Part shown: in pieces, positions 8,793-20,530 of the stretch
Layout: the number at the start of each line of letters is the position of its first letter
Numbering within the stretch: position 1 is the first letter of the stretch
The notes under the pieces: model-generated
Told to the model about the DNA's origin: nothing
Database searches by the model: none
The model's input: the letters and a program-made list of their open reading frames with translations, nothing else
Made by a program: the position numbers and the translations under genes
From: Cordylochernes scorpioides
Taxonomy: Eukaryota; Arthropoda; Arachnida; Pseudoscorpiones; Chernetidae
Reading direction: 5' to 3'
Assembly (NCBI GenBank): GCA_030710605.1
Contig: CP092882.1
Location: forward strand, 17,480,316 to 17,544,315
DNA: 64,000 nucleotides

Positions 8793-10939
8793 TTATTTAT
8801 TTATTTATTGTTACAAAAGCACGAAGTCCAAAGGACTATTGTGCTGTGCTAGTATTATTTACATATATATGATTAATTATTTACACGATGGATTAGTAGT
8901 GTTTTGTAAATTATTGTACAAATAGTTCTAAACTTAACAAAGTTCTCATAAGATAGAGTATATACACAAAGAGAATTTGGTAATGTTTCAAAGTATCTAC
9001 ATACAATTTAATTAGTCAGAGGGCAAGTTAAAAGAAGATGCTCTGGTGATTCTACATCTAAGCGGCATTCACATGTTGGATCATTAATAACATTCAGTTT
9101 GAATAGGAAACTTAAGAAGGGTCCTATACCTGTTAAGAATAAAATAGTGAATTTATCAGAAGAAATGAAATTTGGGACAGCAATTGGAAAGAATTTCTTG
9201 AACAGTTCATTAGATTGAGAAAGATAAAACTTGAATTTTTGATCCAGATATAGTTTATTTAATTCTTTTTGAAGGGGTTTTTGGGTGTTCGATCTGTGAG
9301 AGAATTTGTCATATTATACTTTGTTTGTGATAATTCGAGATAATCGGACAGTAAAGGAGTTTTCGCTAGTATATGTGTGATGTAAGAAGATGAAGTCCTA
9401 TAAGCATGAATGCATCTAATAAGAATTTGATATTGTATAGAGAGAGAATTCAACTTAGATCTTTTTGCTGCAGTGATGAAAGGAAACCAAATAATTGATG
9501 CATAGCTTATTGTAGAGCGTATCATAGCTTTATATAAGATCAATCTACGCCGAGTATCAATGCCCCAAGTACGTGCACATAATGAGAATAATATATTCTT
9601 AAGTTTCGTAGCTTTTATAATTATATTGTCAACATGTGTTCCAAAATTAATCTTATTCCTTTGTCTATGAATTTTAAAAATAACTCCCAAAATTTTAACA
9701 GTTTCTGATGGTTGAATTATTTTTCCATCAAAATTAATGGGCAATTTTTCATAGTTATGTAGATAGAGTATACCTGTTTTGTTTGTATTTAGTGAAAGTT
9801 TTACCTTTTCACACCAGGCATTGATTTTTATTAGACATTTGTAATATTGTACTGAAGATCATAGATGTTTGAACTCCATACCACAAATGTCACATCATCC
9901 GCGAAAGCAATTACTCTAGCAAAACTTTCGTTAAAAGATAAGTTGAAATCATTAAGTAATATATTCCAAAGAATAGGAGAAATAATACCACCCTGGGGAC
10001 ATCCCTTATTTATCTTTCTTATACACTTTACATTAGTATATTTAAACTCTACACTCCGGTCTTCAAAGTAATAATTAATTATTTTTATAAGTACCGCTGG
10101 AAAATTTGCCTTGTCCAATTGTTGGAGAATTGCCGGATGCCATGCGTTGTCGAAAGCTCCGCTGATGTCCACTGTTACTATTGCCGTATTTTCTGTTTCT
10201 CTTTTCTGAAGACATAATTTAGTTATTTCTTGTAAAGCAGAGATTGTTGATTTTTCTTGTGTAAATCCATGTTGAGCAGGATGCATAACATTATTTCTAT
10301 TAATATGATTTAAAAGTTCAGTATGAATTAGACTTTCAAAAATTTTACCTAAATTAGAAGACAAGCTTATAGGGCGGTAGGCTTTCGGATCTTTATAATT
10401 TTCTTTATTAGGTTTTTTATAATCATTACTGCTGACTTTCTCCAGGCCTCCGGATAATAATTAAGTCCAATACAAGCATTGAACAATTTTGTTAACACAG
10501 GAGATGATGAACTGCCGTTTTGATCATCTGATTGCTTATATGATCTATTCCTGGAGCCTTGCCATTTTTGAGTTTTTCAATTATTGAACAGATTTGAATA
10601 TTATCAAAATAAATGATTTTATCATTAGAAAAAATATAACTCTTGCCTCTGATTAATTTATGATAGTTTGTGTCAGAAGATTGACAGTCTTTCGGAAATA
10701 GAGAAGAGAGAAGATTTTTCATTTCTGATTCGAGCACATCTTGAGCTACATTTAGAATTGGTAAATCAAAAGACCTAGGAGAAATTTTTTGTTTAAAAGT
10801 TTTATAAGTATTACCAAAAGGAGATGTATTTTCAACTTCCTCCAGGAATACCCTCCAGCTTACATTTCTTGTTTTTTCAATAATATTCATATACTTATTT
10901 CGTATTTCTTTATACATTTGTTCATCAACTAGCTGTCCA
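8793..10939 (-). mobile_element. 5'-truncated LINE (R1/LOA-like) inside element H
   Basis: Flanked by a 9-bp target duplication TTAATGTGT (8784-8792 and 10940-10948). The minus-strand 3' end carries an AATAAATAAATAAA tail (8793-8810), preceded by a hairpin in which AGTCC pairs with GGACT. The copy is cut off at its 5' side within the linker before the reverse transcriptase, the usual result of incomplete target-primed reverse transcription. The insertion point lies in the arm of a family-H foldback, so this LINE is younger than the foldback. Confidence 0.9.
8990..10937 (-). pseudogene. LINE ORF2 remnant: reverse transcriptase and C-terminal region
   Basis: Three pieces read in order on the minus strand. 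The first (about 10937-10492) is the pre-RT linker and RT start, with KAPGIDHISNQMI. The second (10364-9831) is the RT core, with TVDISGAFDNAWH, GCPQGGIISPILWNIL and the catalytic AFADDV motif. The third (9744-9259) is the thumb, with TVKILGVIFK and ISYASIIWFP. Near 9110-9000 a C-x-C-H-C zinc-knuckle-like end follows (CECRL then EHLLLTCP). Frameshifts separate the pieces, so no full protein is made. The endonuclease is missing. The RT motifs fit the R1/LOA branch; the clade call is by eye. Confidence 0.85.
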
Positions 10940-11142
10940 TTAATGTGTGTCAACAACAAATTCAGCGCCACATACCGTCAATAGAATTAAGTTTTAAAAA
11001 TATTTTTGCTTATATTCAATGGGGAGAAATATAAGCAATTTAATTGAATATATATATATAGAAGCAAAAATATTTTTTAAACTTAATTCTATTGACGTTA
11101 TGTGGCGTTGAGTTTGTTGTTGACACACATTAATATGTTATA

Positions 11143-11187
11143 ATATCTTGATAAAGGTTTGCGTTCAGCCAACTGAAATATTGGTAA
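11143..11187 (+). ncRNA. Hammerhead-like fold, family H right arm (U3-A8 core)
   Basis: Mirror partner of the motif at 8728-8772 in the same element. Reads ATATC (stem I), TTGATAA, a stem II hairpin 11155-11174 (one pair weakened by a T), GAAA at 11175-11178, TATT and GGTA. The same C3-to-T and G8-to-A changes are present. Confidence 0.5.
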
Positions 11188-11226
11188 AATAAATGATATT
11201 TTGATCCAATATATGCCTTTTAATTT

Positions 11227-11785
11227 AAAGATTTATTTATGGATTGCTCTAATTTCAAAAATATTTATTATTAAATTTGACTAAATGGATTTGTAACAGA
11301 CACTATAGAGACTTTACATAAATATCAAGTTAAAATGAACATCCAAATTTTCAGTAAAGTAAACCAATCAAAGTTTAATACCCTACAATCAAGAAGAGAG
11401 ACTAATTACAAAATGTTTTCTGTCTCATTTATTATTTAAATGAAGTATTTTCCTTCCTCCTCTTTTTCCCCCAATAAATGAAGTAATTGAGATAATTGTG
11501 TTTTTATATAAGTTGTTCTGACTCCTTTTGTTAATCGATTTTTGAATATTTTCCAAATCCAATACAAGAAATTATGAAAATAAAAGTTTTTTTTTAATTT
11601 TAATTTAAAGAGCTATGTCCCCCTCTCTAGGAACACTTGCGCTGTCATACATGTATGCCTTTACATTTGTCTATATATATATATACAATAATTTTAGGCC
11701 GTGAATAGAATAGTCATATGATATTAACAATGAGAAAGACAGAAAAAAACGAGAACAGAGAACTGTGTACAAAATAAAGAAGTGT
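11227..11785. other. AT-rich DNA, nothing recognised
   Basis: No gene, RNA or clear repeat structure seen. Confidence 0.5.
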
Positions 11786-11789
11786 CTGG

Positions 11790-12050
11790 CAATATGTATA
11801 ATCAACATAATATAAATTATCAGTTTCTTAAAAGATATTTGTTGCTATATAATTTAAAATATATCTATAAAAGGTATTGAATTTATTATACATTTCTTTA
11901 CTGGAAATAAAAATACTTGGATCTGTTACTATTAAATTATATCTGATTCTGTAGCCTTGAAAAACAGGACAATCTAGTAAAAGATGTATTGAGGTTTATT
12001 CCTCGTGCCCACAAAAACAACTCGAGTCTTCCACCGCTTTAATTCTTTTT
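11790..12050 (-). pseudogene. LINE ORF2 C-terminal fragment
   Basis: On the minus strand this translates to CFCGHEE, a stop, then SIHLLLDCPVFQGYR and a short tail. The spacing C-x-C, H, C and the HLLLDCP motif are those of the cysteine-histidine motif near the C-terminus of many LINE ORF2 proteins. Nothing upstream is preserved. One stop interrupts it. Confidence 0.55.
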
Positions 12051-12229
12051 TTAAAAAGGTAAAGAATAAAAAGAAAGTTTTCTTTTTACTCTATTAATCA
12101 CTTATTTATTTGTCGCTTCATTCAATATGAATTTTTACTATTCGAATGTATGCGTGTAGTACATAGTTTACTTCAATAAAAAAGGCATCTCCTGATTGTA
12201 CAACTGAAATTATTGTTATCGTGAAGATA

Positions 12230-12425
12230 GAGGCTGCCTGGCCGGCATTCATATTTCTTGAAAAAAGAGATACTTCGGCCAGTATAAATATTTTTATTAC
12301 CTCGACGTTTCGACAAAAAGCTTTTGAAATATCATAGTCTTCTCTAGTTGCCTTGCCATCTTTTTGTCGAAACGTCGAGGTAATAAAAAGATTTATTCTG
12401 GCCGAAGTATCTCTTTTTTCAATAA
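12230..12425. repeat. Foldback related to family G
   Basis: Inverted arms pair TACCTCGACGTTTCGAC (12299-12315) with its complement at 12366-12390, with GGCCAGTATAAAT-type outer parts. It keeps the GAAACGTC strand of the family-G hammerhead on both arms but has no CTGATGA strand, so no ribozyme can form. The left edge matches the family-G boundary sequence GCCTGGCCGGCATTCAT. Confidence 0.6.
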
Positions 12426-12995
12426 ATTATTGTTGTCTTTTTAAGTTGTCTAAGTAAGTAAGTTGCCTTTTTTCTTACTAAAATATATGTTACACTCCAA
12501 TTCTGATGGTCTTTTGTCTCAAAATTAGTTCGCAATATTTGTGCATCTGATATTTGCTGCAATCTTTCACAGTTCTTTGTTTTCCACTTTCATTTTCTCG
12601 ACATCATCTTTTATGGCACAATCTTGAAACTCTTTCCCACATTTTTTGCCTGTTTCTCTCTCCATATTCCTGAATTAACATCCTTGCATGCTTCCTCACC
12701 ATTATAATTTTTGGGATTTTCTTTCGTTTTCTGTTTATTTAATTTTACATAAAATCGTCATGTAGAAAATGAGAAAACACAAATTTCATAATGACACGAC
12801 AATTAATTTAATTTCAAAACAGAGTTAAAACTTGTAAAATATAAACAAATGGCTCATTCAATGAACAGGTCTACAATTACATCCAGTCCTAAGTCTCACT
12901 AAAGTTTTACCTTAATAAAGAATAGGTATATCCAAGAGACACTATATATATCGCTGAAAAAATAAAGTCTCAACTCCCAGTATTTACCGAGTTGA
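12426..12995. other. AT-rich DNA, nothing recognised
   Basis: Around 12740-12830 a few blocks recall family D (TCATAATGACACGACAATT). Otherwise nothing is recognisable. Confidence 0.35.
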
Positions 12996-12998
12996 AAT

Positions 12999-13372
12999 CG
13001 TTTATCCCAGACAAACAAACAGACGGACGGACAGACAGACAGACGGGCGGACAAACAAACAGACGGACAGACAGACGGACGGACAAACAAACAGACGAAC
13101 GGACGGACAGACGGACAAACAAACAGACGGACGGACAAACAAACAGACGGACGGACAAACAAACAGACGGACGGACAAACAAACAGACGGATGGACAAAC
13201 AAACAGACGGACGGACAGACGGACGGACAAACAAACAGACGGACGGACGGACGGACAGACGGGCAGACAGACAGACGGACGGACAGACAGACTGACGGAC
13301 AAACAAACAGACGGACGGACGGACAGACGGACAGACAGACGGACGGACAAACAAACAGACAGACGGACAGAA
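12999..13372 (+). repeat. Minisatellite of ACGG, ACAG and ACAA words
   Basis: About 370 bp of 4-bp words arranged in a loose 20-bp unit, ACAAACAAACAGACGGACGG, with length variants. Long open frames on both strands (RTDRQT-type and SVRLSV-type) are by-products of a 4-bp period without stops and are not genes. Confidence 0.9.
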
Positions 13373-13489
13373 ATCGTACTTGTATCTATATATAGACGAT
13401 TCTTGTTACCTTTACAATAATCTCAACCTTATACTCGCCATGATTACCATGGACTATATATATAAGTCATGCATAGATTTTCAATAACA

Positions 13490-13562
13490 AACAACAAGCC
13501 TTTTATTGGGGACCTCTGTCCTACACAGGATTCACCCTGGTGATAACCGCCCAGGAAAAAAT
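13490..13562 (-). mobile_element. LINE 3' end with terminal hairpin
   Basis: On the minus strand it reads GGTGAATCCTGTGTAGG, a small hairpin (GGAC paired with GTCC), then CCCAATAAAAGGC. The same layout with a different hairpin is found at 63008-63062. No coding part is visible next to it. Assignment to a LINE rests on this arrangement and the AATAAA near the end. Confidence 0.45.
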
Positions 13563-13835
13563 AGTTATTTACAGGCTCATTTATATATCTATTTACACAC
13601 TGAGGTAGAAATAACATTTGATGAAATTATTAATTAAAAAAAAATTGTCAGTAAATATAATTGTTACAAATTTTATCGATTGATGGCAACTGAATTTACA
13701 AATATAAATAAATGGTATTAATATACATACACTTTAATAAGAATTAATATATTCAGTGTGGATAATATAAAGACTCCCCATTTTACTATGCTTACCATGT
13801 AGTCTCTACCAATCCCATATTCAGGGAATATTCAG

Positions 13836-14138
13836 GGGGGTCGGTGGAAGGCTGGTTAAACCGTTTGGTTTACGACCACTACGACCCGGGTTCGATCCCC
13901 GCATTGGACACTTTTTTCTGTTTAAAAAAAAAATGCTCCAATGGCCCCCCGATTCTTGCAAAAGTCCAACGCCACCAGCGAGTGCAAGTAACCAAACGGG
14001 GCTCTGGCACATTTGTAAGTGCAAAGTCGAACTGCTTTCACATGTGTAGACATGTGGTGCGCTTACAGTAAAAAAAGCAGTCGCTAACTACCCACCATGA
14101 TTATCATGGCCTGTACCACGTGTACTAGGGATAAGCAA
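13836..14138 (+). mobile_element. SINE-1, tRNA-derived
   Basis: The head GGGTCGGTGGAAGGCTGG and the box B GGTTCGATCCC (13889-13899) form a tRNA-like RNA polymerase III promoter. A tRNA-unrelated body of about 220 bp follows, with GGCTCTGGCACATTTG and CCATGATTATCATGG, ending GGGATAAGCA. It matches 62031-62323 closely and differs mainly by a T-rich plus A-rich insertion after the tRNA part (about 13910-13932). The tail here is followed by TA repeats instead of poly(A), and I see no clear target duplication. Confidence 0.85.
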
Positions 14139-14703
14139 TATATATATATATATATCTTCGTTAAATATGTATTAATGAGGAATTGCTTTGACGCCCGCTC
14201 TACATATATTAGCATATCTACACAAAACAATTGTAGAATATGTAATTAAAGTTTGTTGTTGTTGGATCTTTGTAGCATCTCATTGAAATAATGCATCATC
14301 AAATTTGAAATTTTGGAATATACAATATTGATAGGAATTATGCAAATGATTAATCGTAGATTTTTTGTTTTTGATATAAAATTTATTAGGAGCTTTCACG
14401 CCTTACCCTTTCTCAACCTGTAAATAAAATAAGCGAAAGATACAGTGTTAAATAAAATATATACAAGTATAATGCAAGTAGGTAGAAAAATAATTTTACC
14501 TACAATACGTGTGCGTATATATTCAATTCTTTATTGTATCTTCTATTTATTTTAACTATAAATTGAGAAAAGTCAAGCCCCGAAAGCTTCTAATAATTTT
14601 TATATTTTAAACCACTTTCGATAAGTTATTTGAATAATTTCTACCAACATATAGTCAAAGAGGGGTTATTTTCATGTAAAATATAGGAATGGAATATAAT
14701 TTT

Positions 14704-14808
14704 AATATGAAACATTAGCACGCCATCTGTTATGAAAATTCGAAACTATTATAGACGTAAATGATTCTATTACCCTTCTATTGCCCTTACTGCAATGAAA
14801 AATTATTA
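14704..14808 (+). repeat. Family E foldback, arm fragment
   Basis: Contains CGCCATCTGTTATGAAAATT, TATTATAGACG and TGCCCTTACTGCAATGAAAA, as in the arms at 19925-20020 and 63640-63735. Only one arm is present. Confidence 0.55.
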
Positions 14809-14819
14809 TTATTATATAT

Positions 14820-15650
14820 ATACCATATATATATATTGTCACGGTAAGAATCGCAAGCAACAGGCGAAGATAAATCGAACAATAAAACGTTTTATTGTTG
14901 CCAACGAGCAGGCTACTCAAATCAAAGAATACACGAATATATATACCAATCATTAATTCAATATATGCAAAACAAACCCAAACAAAATCTAAAACTTAAT
15001 TATGTAAAACAATACAACAAATAACGCTACAATATATATGAATGGTATATTGTATGGTATGAATTGTGTATATAAAATGATATATATATATATGAAATGT
15101 TTAATTTTTAAAAGAATCATACGAGTCTATAATAGTTTCTAAAATTGTAAGAATATAATTTTGTAAAATAAAGTAAATAAAAGGTATGTATATAAGTATG
15201 CAAAATAGTTTTGCATAATCAATCATTCATCATTGGTGAGTAGTGTGAAACAAAATAATAAAGAGATTATATCTAGAGCTGTCTTGAGTCTTCTCTTTTT
15301 TTATATCAAATTTATTTTAATTTGGCAAGTTTTCAAATTATTCATTCAATAAGCTAAACGATGTTCACAAGAGGTGTTTTTTTAATGCTGAGTGTATTTC
15401 TTATGGATTTTCCATTGTCAATACAAAGGCAATATCAATAAATAAATTAGTATACGGTTTTGTTTAGATATTCTTTATACAGTTACGAGCGTCATGCGTT
15501 CTTAATCCGTCATTGATTTTTCATGTCTGTCACCGTTTGCTTTTTTTTTTGGAATGGCGCTCTCTCCTATTGGTTCGCTACGAACACGCCACCTTTGCCC
15601 CCCCACTCGCTTTTTGGTTTTTGTAACTATTGTGTTGGAGCGGGTCGCAC
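14820..15650. other. AT-rich DNA, nothing recognised
   Basis: No gene supported. A GC-richer patch at 15540-15650 matches nothing else in the window. Confidence 0.4.
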
Positions 15651-15654
15651 CTTA

Positions 15655-15795
15655 AATAAATGCATATATTAGTTAATAACTAAATGGAATCCTCTCTTTC
15701 TTTTTCCCAGTAAGAGACGCCTACGGAAGCCAACAGTACATAGACAGATAAAGCACATAGGCTATAGTTATTAACTAATATATGCATTTATATAA
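15655..15795. repeat. Short foldback
   Basis: Inverted arms AAATGCATATATTAGTTAAT (about 15657) and its complement (about 15768-15791) enclose roughly 90 bp. No coding content. Confidence 0.7.
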
Positions 15796-15834
15796 GGCGT
15801 CAATTTATAATTGTAACAAATAGTATTTGAATAA

Positions 15835-15892
15835 AAACATTCAATCTGGTAAAACACGGGCGTTGCCCGGGTCATTCGACTAGTTTATATAG
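15835..15892 (-). repeat. Family R repeat, 5' head fragment
   Basis: On the minus strand this is the start of family R: ACTAGTCGAATGACCCGGGC then AACGCCCG. The GC-rich imperfect palindrome CCCGGGCAACGCCCG stands out in AT-rich surroundings and recurs at 36790 and 52490. Confidence 0.65.
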
Positions 15893-16059
15893 ATTTAAGA
15901 GTTTGAATTTTAATTGGAGATCCATTCAATTTAGGTATAATAAAAGTGTGTATCCCTGAATCTGTGTGAGAGAAAAAGACGAGAAAAATTTGTAAATAAT
16001 TTTAGAATTGCCCCCTCTTTGTTATATTGCTCGAAGCATATTATATATTTATATTTAAA

Positions 16060-16400
16060 TACTACTCCACGCTGACGAGCGCCAACAGCGCGAAACGCGT
16101 TCGTGGATGGTTTTTCTTGATTTATCAAGAAATTGGGTTGGCCAAATATCAGGGAACTGGCTAAATCAATGTTTAGTTGATTTCTGTTCCACCAGATGGC
16201 GCTCTGCCTTCTGTAAAGCACATGTGCTCCTGGTCAGGATATGCCATTTTTATTTTTAATATATATATATATAAAATAAAGAAGACATCTCCTGACCACG
16301 AGCACATGTGCTTTTTAGATGGCAGAGCGCCATCTAGTGGAGCAAAAATAAACAAAAAGATGTTTTGGTCCCAGAGGCTTCTTGAGAAATCAAGAAATGG
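16060..16400. mobile_element. Family F foldback pair with hammerhead
   Basis: A family-F half (16060-16260: hammerhead, inner arm, outer arm) is joined tail to tail with a second half in inverse (16270-16400), so the two outer arms with GCTCTGCC and GGTCAGGA form the palindrome. The right half ends in a CCCAGAGGCTTCTTGAG edge and has lost its ribozyme. Confidence 0.75.
16066..16107 (+). ncRNA. Hammerhead ribozyme, type I (family F, copy 2)
   Basis: Stem I pairs TCCACG (16066-16071) with CGTGGA (16102-16107), six perfect pairs. Core CTGACGA is at 16072-16078. Stem II pairs GCGC with GCGC around loop CAACA (16079-16091). GAAA is at 16092-16095. Stem III is the palindrome ACGCGT and the cleavage triplet is GTT, with cleavage predicted after 16101. 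Every conserved hammerhead residue is present. Minimal type-I hammerheads of this design are known from Penelope-like retroelements. Confidence 0.92.
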
Positions 16401-16465
16401 GTATTTAAGGCCAAATTTGCGTAAAGACGCTTAGCACATGAAAAACAATAGAAAAAATATATATA

Positions 16466-16783
16466 TGTGATAAAATCCTGTCGACTCTTTTTGTGACAAT
16501 AATAAAATAATAATGTGGGGAAAGAGAAATAATCACATCACAAGTTGGTAGATGGAGAGAGACGGGAGAGGCCCGGGACCGGCCACCGCTGAGCGGCCGG
16601 CCGTTTTTGTCGCGAACAATATCCTCCAACTGTCTTAATTAGTCCTGAGGTTCCAAGAAAACGGCCCTGTGGTCGCCCCCTGGAATGTCGCTGGTGTCTC
16701 AAATGACTGGACTTTAGCTGCTGTCTCTCTCTGGGCTGACTCTAGGTTTACTTTATTATTCCTGGAAGAGTAATATTATGACA
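16466..16783 (+). repeat. Left LTR of copy A
   Basis: Starts near TGTGATA, contains one CTGTCGACTC unit, a GC-rich AGGCCCGGGACCGGCC region and GCGGCCGGCCG, and ends TATTATGACA. The right LTR matches except for a short block near 18843-18865, a few substitutions, and CACA in place of GACA at its end. Confidence 0.8.
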
Positions 16784-18763
16784 TATGGCTCCCGTTGAAG
16801 AAGGCTGAACATGGTTTGAGTATACTTAAAGCTGGAGAAGCCAGGAATAGAGAAAATAATTTTACAGTTGAAATTAATTAAGGTAATGGTGACATAGTTT
16901 TATGTAAATAAAATATTGTGTAGTACACAAGTAAATATTATTTACAAGCAGTTTTACAACACCGGAGAGTTTGATATTTAAGAGAATTTTGGATAATAAC
17001 AAAGCAACAAAAGGCTATATACAATAACATCTAATGTATTATAAGAGAAATGATATTGAGGAGTGTGAGCAACGAGAAGAAGAGCCACATACACATGATG
17101 AAAATATTGAGCCATTAAGACTGGGGAACTCTACATTTTGAGATATGTTTTCAGGTGGACATGGCATGGGGAAGACTTGGCATGGGTTTTCTATGCTATA
17201 GATGTAGAGTACGAGAAATGAGGTTGAGGCTGGAAATTGCGTGAGCTCAGGACTGAGGTAAATATAGAACTACATACAATGTTAGAATTTTGGCGAACAG
17301 AGCGAGGAGAAACTTGCTTTGGGCTATTCTACCTTATCTATGCAGTTACTCGTGTAGCGAGTCCGAGGGGAAAATCCCGTGTGTAGGTGAGGAAGTCGCA
17401 TGGACTTATAGTTAATTGGAGAAGATAAAATAGTTCGAGATACAAAGGTAGAATATAGGCGAACAGAGCGAGGGGAAACTTCCTTTGGGCCTTCCTACCT
17501 TAATTATTTCGATACTATGAGACTTTAGTAGTTTTAACTAATTGGAGGAAAGTATGCGCGCACAGTGCCAAAAATTGGGACGAGGACGGTGTTGTCCTTT
17601 ACTGGTGACAAGCTGCTCGGACACGAGGTGTTTGAACCGTCGTGGGAGCTTGTGCGAGGCGATGATTTCGCGGTGGGTTGAACGTAAAACCCATGTCTGC
17701 GCGAAATAATGACGGACCGGACAAAATCAGCGACGATGTTTAACGTACCTCCGTGGGAAATATCGGAGGTAGGTTATATCGTGCTGGTTTGGACAAGGGA
17801 CAAACATAGATTTGAAGACAGGGTCCGTGTGGCGAACGTGTGGCGCGAGAAGAAGGAGCGAACTGTGCCGCTCGATGCAGATTGTTCAAGTGCGAACAAA
17901 AGGGAGTTGATAAACATCTAGCAGTTAGTCAATCTGCATCCTGTGACGAACACACCAGTGGCTAGATGGTGTGGGTCGGTGGATATGCTAGAGAGGAACT
18001 ACGGAATATATTATCATAAATGAAAGGCATAAGCTGGTAGAAGGTTGACAAAGTTGTAAGAATGAGTGGAACATTCAGGGGGAGATTAATAAAGGTTACT
18101 AAAGGTTGGTTGTAAGCAAGGCTCACGTGGTGGTTGGAATTCTTCGACGCCTGAATTACAGAGTGAACTTTGAGTCGTTTAGGGAAAGAAATTATTCTTC
18201 GTGAGCCGTGCTTACAAGTAGGAGAGAAAGTCATATACAAATAGGTATACAAAAGTTTAGGTACTGGAGCACTGTTAATGGGGGTAAAGAGAATAAATGG
18301 AACTAAACTAATTATAGGAAATATTGGCATCAGAGTTTACAAGAAATGACTTCTTTAAAAATGAATGGTAGAGGTAAAACAATTTCACTTACAGGTTATG
18401 TTGGTTTAGAGAGAAAGTAGATTCATTGAGTTCATTGAAGGAGGGTTCTGTCAGTAGATACTGTACGTGCCAGTGTTGTGGGCCACAGTAGCGGCAGGGG
18501 TATGGCGGAGTCCATGGTGGTGGAAGGTGTCCTGCTCTGGCGCGGTCGTTCTTGGGCAGATCTAGTGCTGGGAGAAGTGGGCGGCAGCTTCATCTCCGTC
18601 GTAGGTGATCACTTCTTCAGGGTAAAGGTTCAAAGGTTGGCGAGGCAGGGGGTGAGAGCTCGAAGTGGCTACAGTTGAGTTGGGTTTGGCCGATCATCGT
18701 GGTCTTGCGTCTTGTTTTCTTCATATACTCTGGTATATGAGGGATTTGCTTCCCGGCCAGGTC

Positions 18764-19096
18764 TTATCCTGTCGACTCTTTTTGTGACAATAATAAAATA
18801 ATAATGTGGGGAAAGAGAAATAATCACATCACAAGTTGGTAGATGAACCCAGGCAACCAGAGAGAGATGGAGAGAGACGGGAGAGGCCCGGGAACGGCCA
18901 CCGCTGAGCGGCCGGCCGTTTTTGTCGCGAACAATCCTCCAACTGTCTTAATTAGTCCTGAGGTTCCAAGAAAACGGCCCTGTGGTCGCCCCCTGGAATG
19001 TCGCTGGTGTATCAAATGACTGGACTTTAGCTGCTGTCTCTCTCTGGGCTGACTCTAGGTTTACTTTATTATTCCTGGAAGAGTAATATTATCACA
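18764..19096 (+). repeat. Right LTR of copy A
   Basis: Matches the left LTR from TCCTGTCGACTC onward. It carries an extra GAACCCAGGCAACCAGAGAG block that the left LTR lacks but that has a counterpart in copy B, so the left LTR probably lost it. Confidence 0.8.
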
Positions 19097-19894
19097 TATA
19101 TATATGTGATGAGGTATGCTGTCGAGTAAAACTGCGTTTACCGAGAAGAACAGTCAGGATGGGGAGTTTTCCAGTACCTCTCTGCACCTTGGAAGACCTT
19201 TAACAGTTTCCTATCTATCTTTAGATGTTGTTGAACCTCCATCTCTTGCTTTAGCTCAACTCTTAATCTATTACAGAGTTTTATTTATTTATCCTCAGTT
19301 TGTACAAAGTACATTACATATGATGATGTAATGACACATGTCAATAATGCGTATAATCATTTACAGATGTGTTTCTATTATACAACATGAAAATCTTGTT
19401 ATAAGTTATATACAATATGGGGTTGTTGGTTTAAATTACCATATATATACAGTCTACTCTCGTTATAACGCCACCATCCGGATGTTGCAAAAAAGCGGCG
19501 TAAGGCGAGGGTGGCGTTGTATCGAACACGTTTAAAATGTGAAATTTGAAGATTCAATAAATTATTTATAACAATTAATAATAACAATTTATATTTAAGA
19601 GTCAATAAATAGAATGCAAAACCGGCATTAATTGATTAATATGATAAATAGAAAGCATTAATTTATAATTTATTCTCATAAAAAAATAATTACATTTTCT
19701 TGAAAAAGTCTGTGATCACAACTTGTGTTTTCTCTCCCTCACTTATGCCATAGACACGGTGTAACAAATCCGCAGATAGATTGACGTCGTCAGATGTTGC
19801 TCTCTTGGAGTGCTCAAGAAACAACAATAGTGATACTGATACTAGACTCTTGGAATGGGTATTTAGATTTACTATGGACATAAGGTTTGAGGTC

Positions 19895-20530
19895 TGTAGA
19901 ATTTTACATACAATTATAAATTTATAATATTTCCATCGCAGTAAGGGCAGTAAAAATTGTTTAACTTTCAAAAGAATCATACGCTTCTATAATAGTTTCC
20001 AATTTTCATAACAGATGGCGCGCAAATGCTTTTTATGTAATAAAGTGCTTTCATTGGATAGCTCAGAATCTTGAATTCCAAGTTAAATGTTTTGTTCTCG
20101 TTTTTCACCAGTTTTTAGAATTATTTTATCCGATCGTTAATATGACCTTATCATAGACTTCTGAATATTTAATTCTATATTTTCCATCTGATTTTGTTTT
20201 CAAATGAATCATAAATTGCGTAAAACAGATGGCGAGTTAATTCATAATGTTCATATTAAGTCTAAATGAACTTTACTTGTTGTTTGCGGAAGAGCAGCGC
20301 TCGAAGCATGTTTAGGAATTTATAAATATTTGTATTTCTACTGTACATAAGCTTATGTGCATAGTTGTTTAAAATCCCTTTTACAATAGTGTATCTTCAG
20401 TATTACTATAAAATAAAAACAGGAAAATACAAAAATTAAGCGGGATGGTAGATTAAACTGACAAAACCGCCAAGTAGATTCACAAATGATGAACCAGGCC
20501 CTCCCATCATTTTTATCATTGCGGTAAATA
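19895..20530 (+). repeat. Family E element, old copy
   Basis: Contains the arm blocks CGCAGTAAGGGCAGTA and TAACAGATGGCG and the core blocks GCTTATGTGCATAG and GATTAAACTGACAAAACCGC, ending AACCAGGCCCTCCC. The hammerhead-like core is decayed: GAAA reads AAAA and CTGATGA reads ATGATGA. Confidence 0.6.

Larger units (their letters stand above)
8690..11226. mobile_element. Foldback element, family H, split by a LINE
   Basis: Outer arms match in inverse: 8697-8790 on the left, and 11140-11222 on the right with ATTGGTAAAATAAATGATA. Inner arms of about 80 bp (10946-11035 and 11065-11133) form a second palindrome around GCGCCACATAACGTC-like sequence. The left arm is interrupted between 8792 and 10940 by a LINE. 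Without it the element would be about 390 bp. Other copies are at 23911-24066, 34216-34379 (continuing at 50839) and, in part, 60683-60766. Each outer arm carries a hammerhead-like fold. Confidence 0.8.
16466..19096 (+). mobile_element. Non-coding LTR retrotransposon, copy A
   Basis: Two long terminal repeats (16466-16783 and about 18764-19096) flank about 2 kb without a conserved reading frame. A primer-site-like TGGCTCCCG begins at 16786, two bases after the left LTR. TATATA-type sequence borders both ends, so the exact target duplication is hidden in a TA run. Copy B at 25747-28748 shares LTRs and interior. One 70-codon frame at 17709 in copy A is broken by a TGA in copy B, so it is not conserved. 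This is a TRIM/LARD-type element needing proteins from elsewhere. Confidence 0.85.

Noticed and set aside
12290-12425. GAAACGTC strands of a family-G hammerhead in a palindrome
   Set aside because: The CTGATGA strand is missing; the arms simply pair with each other, so no ribozyme is claimed.
12899-13420. Long open frames on both strands, rich in RTDRQT or SVRLSV repeats
   Set aside because: They come from a minisatellite of 4-bp words that contains no stop in any frame; not proteins.
17709-17921. 70-codon frame in LTR copy A
   Set aside because: The same place in copy B has an in-frame TGA, so the frame is not conserved.
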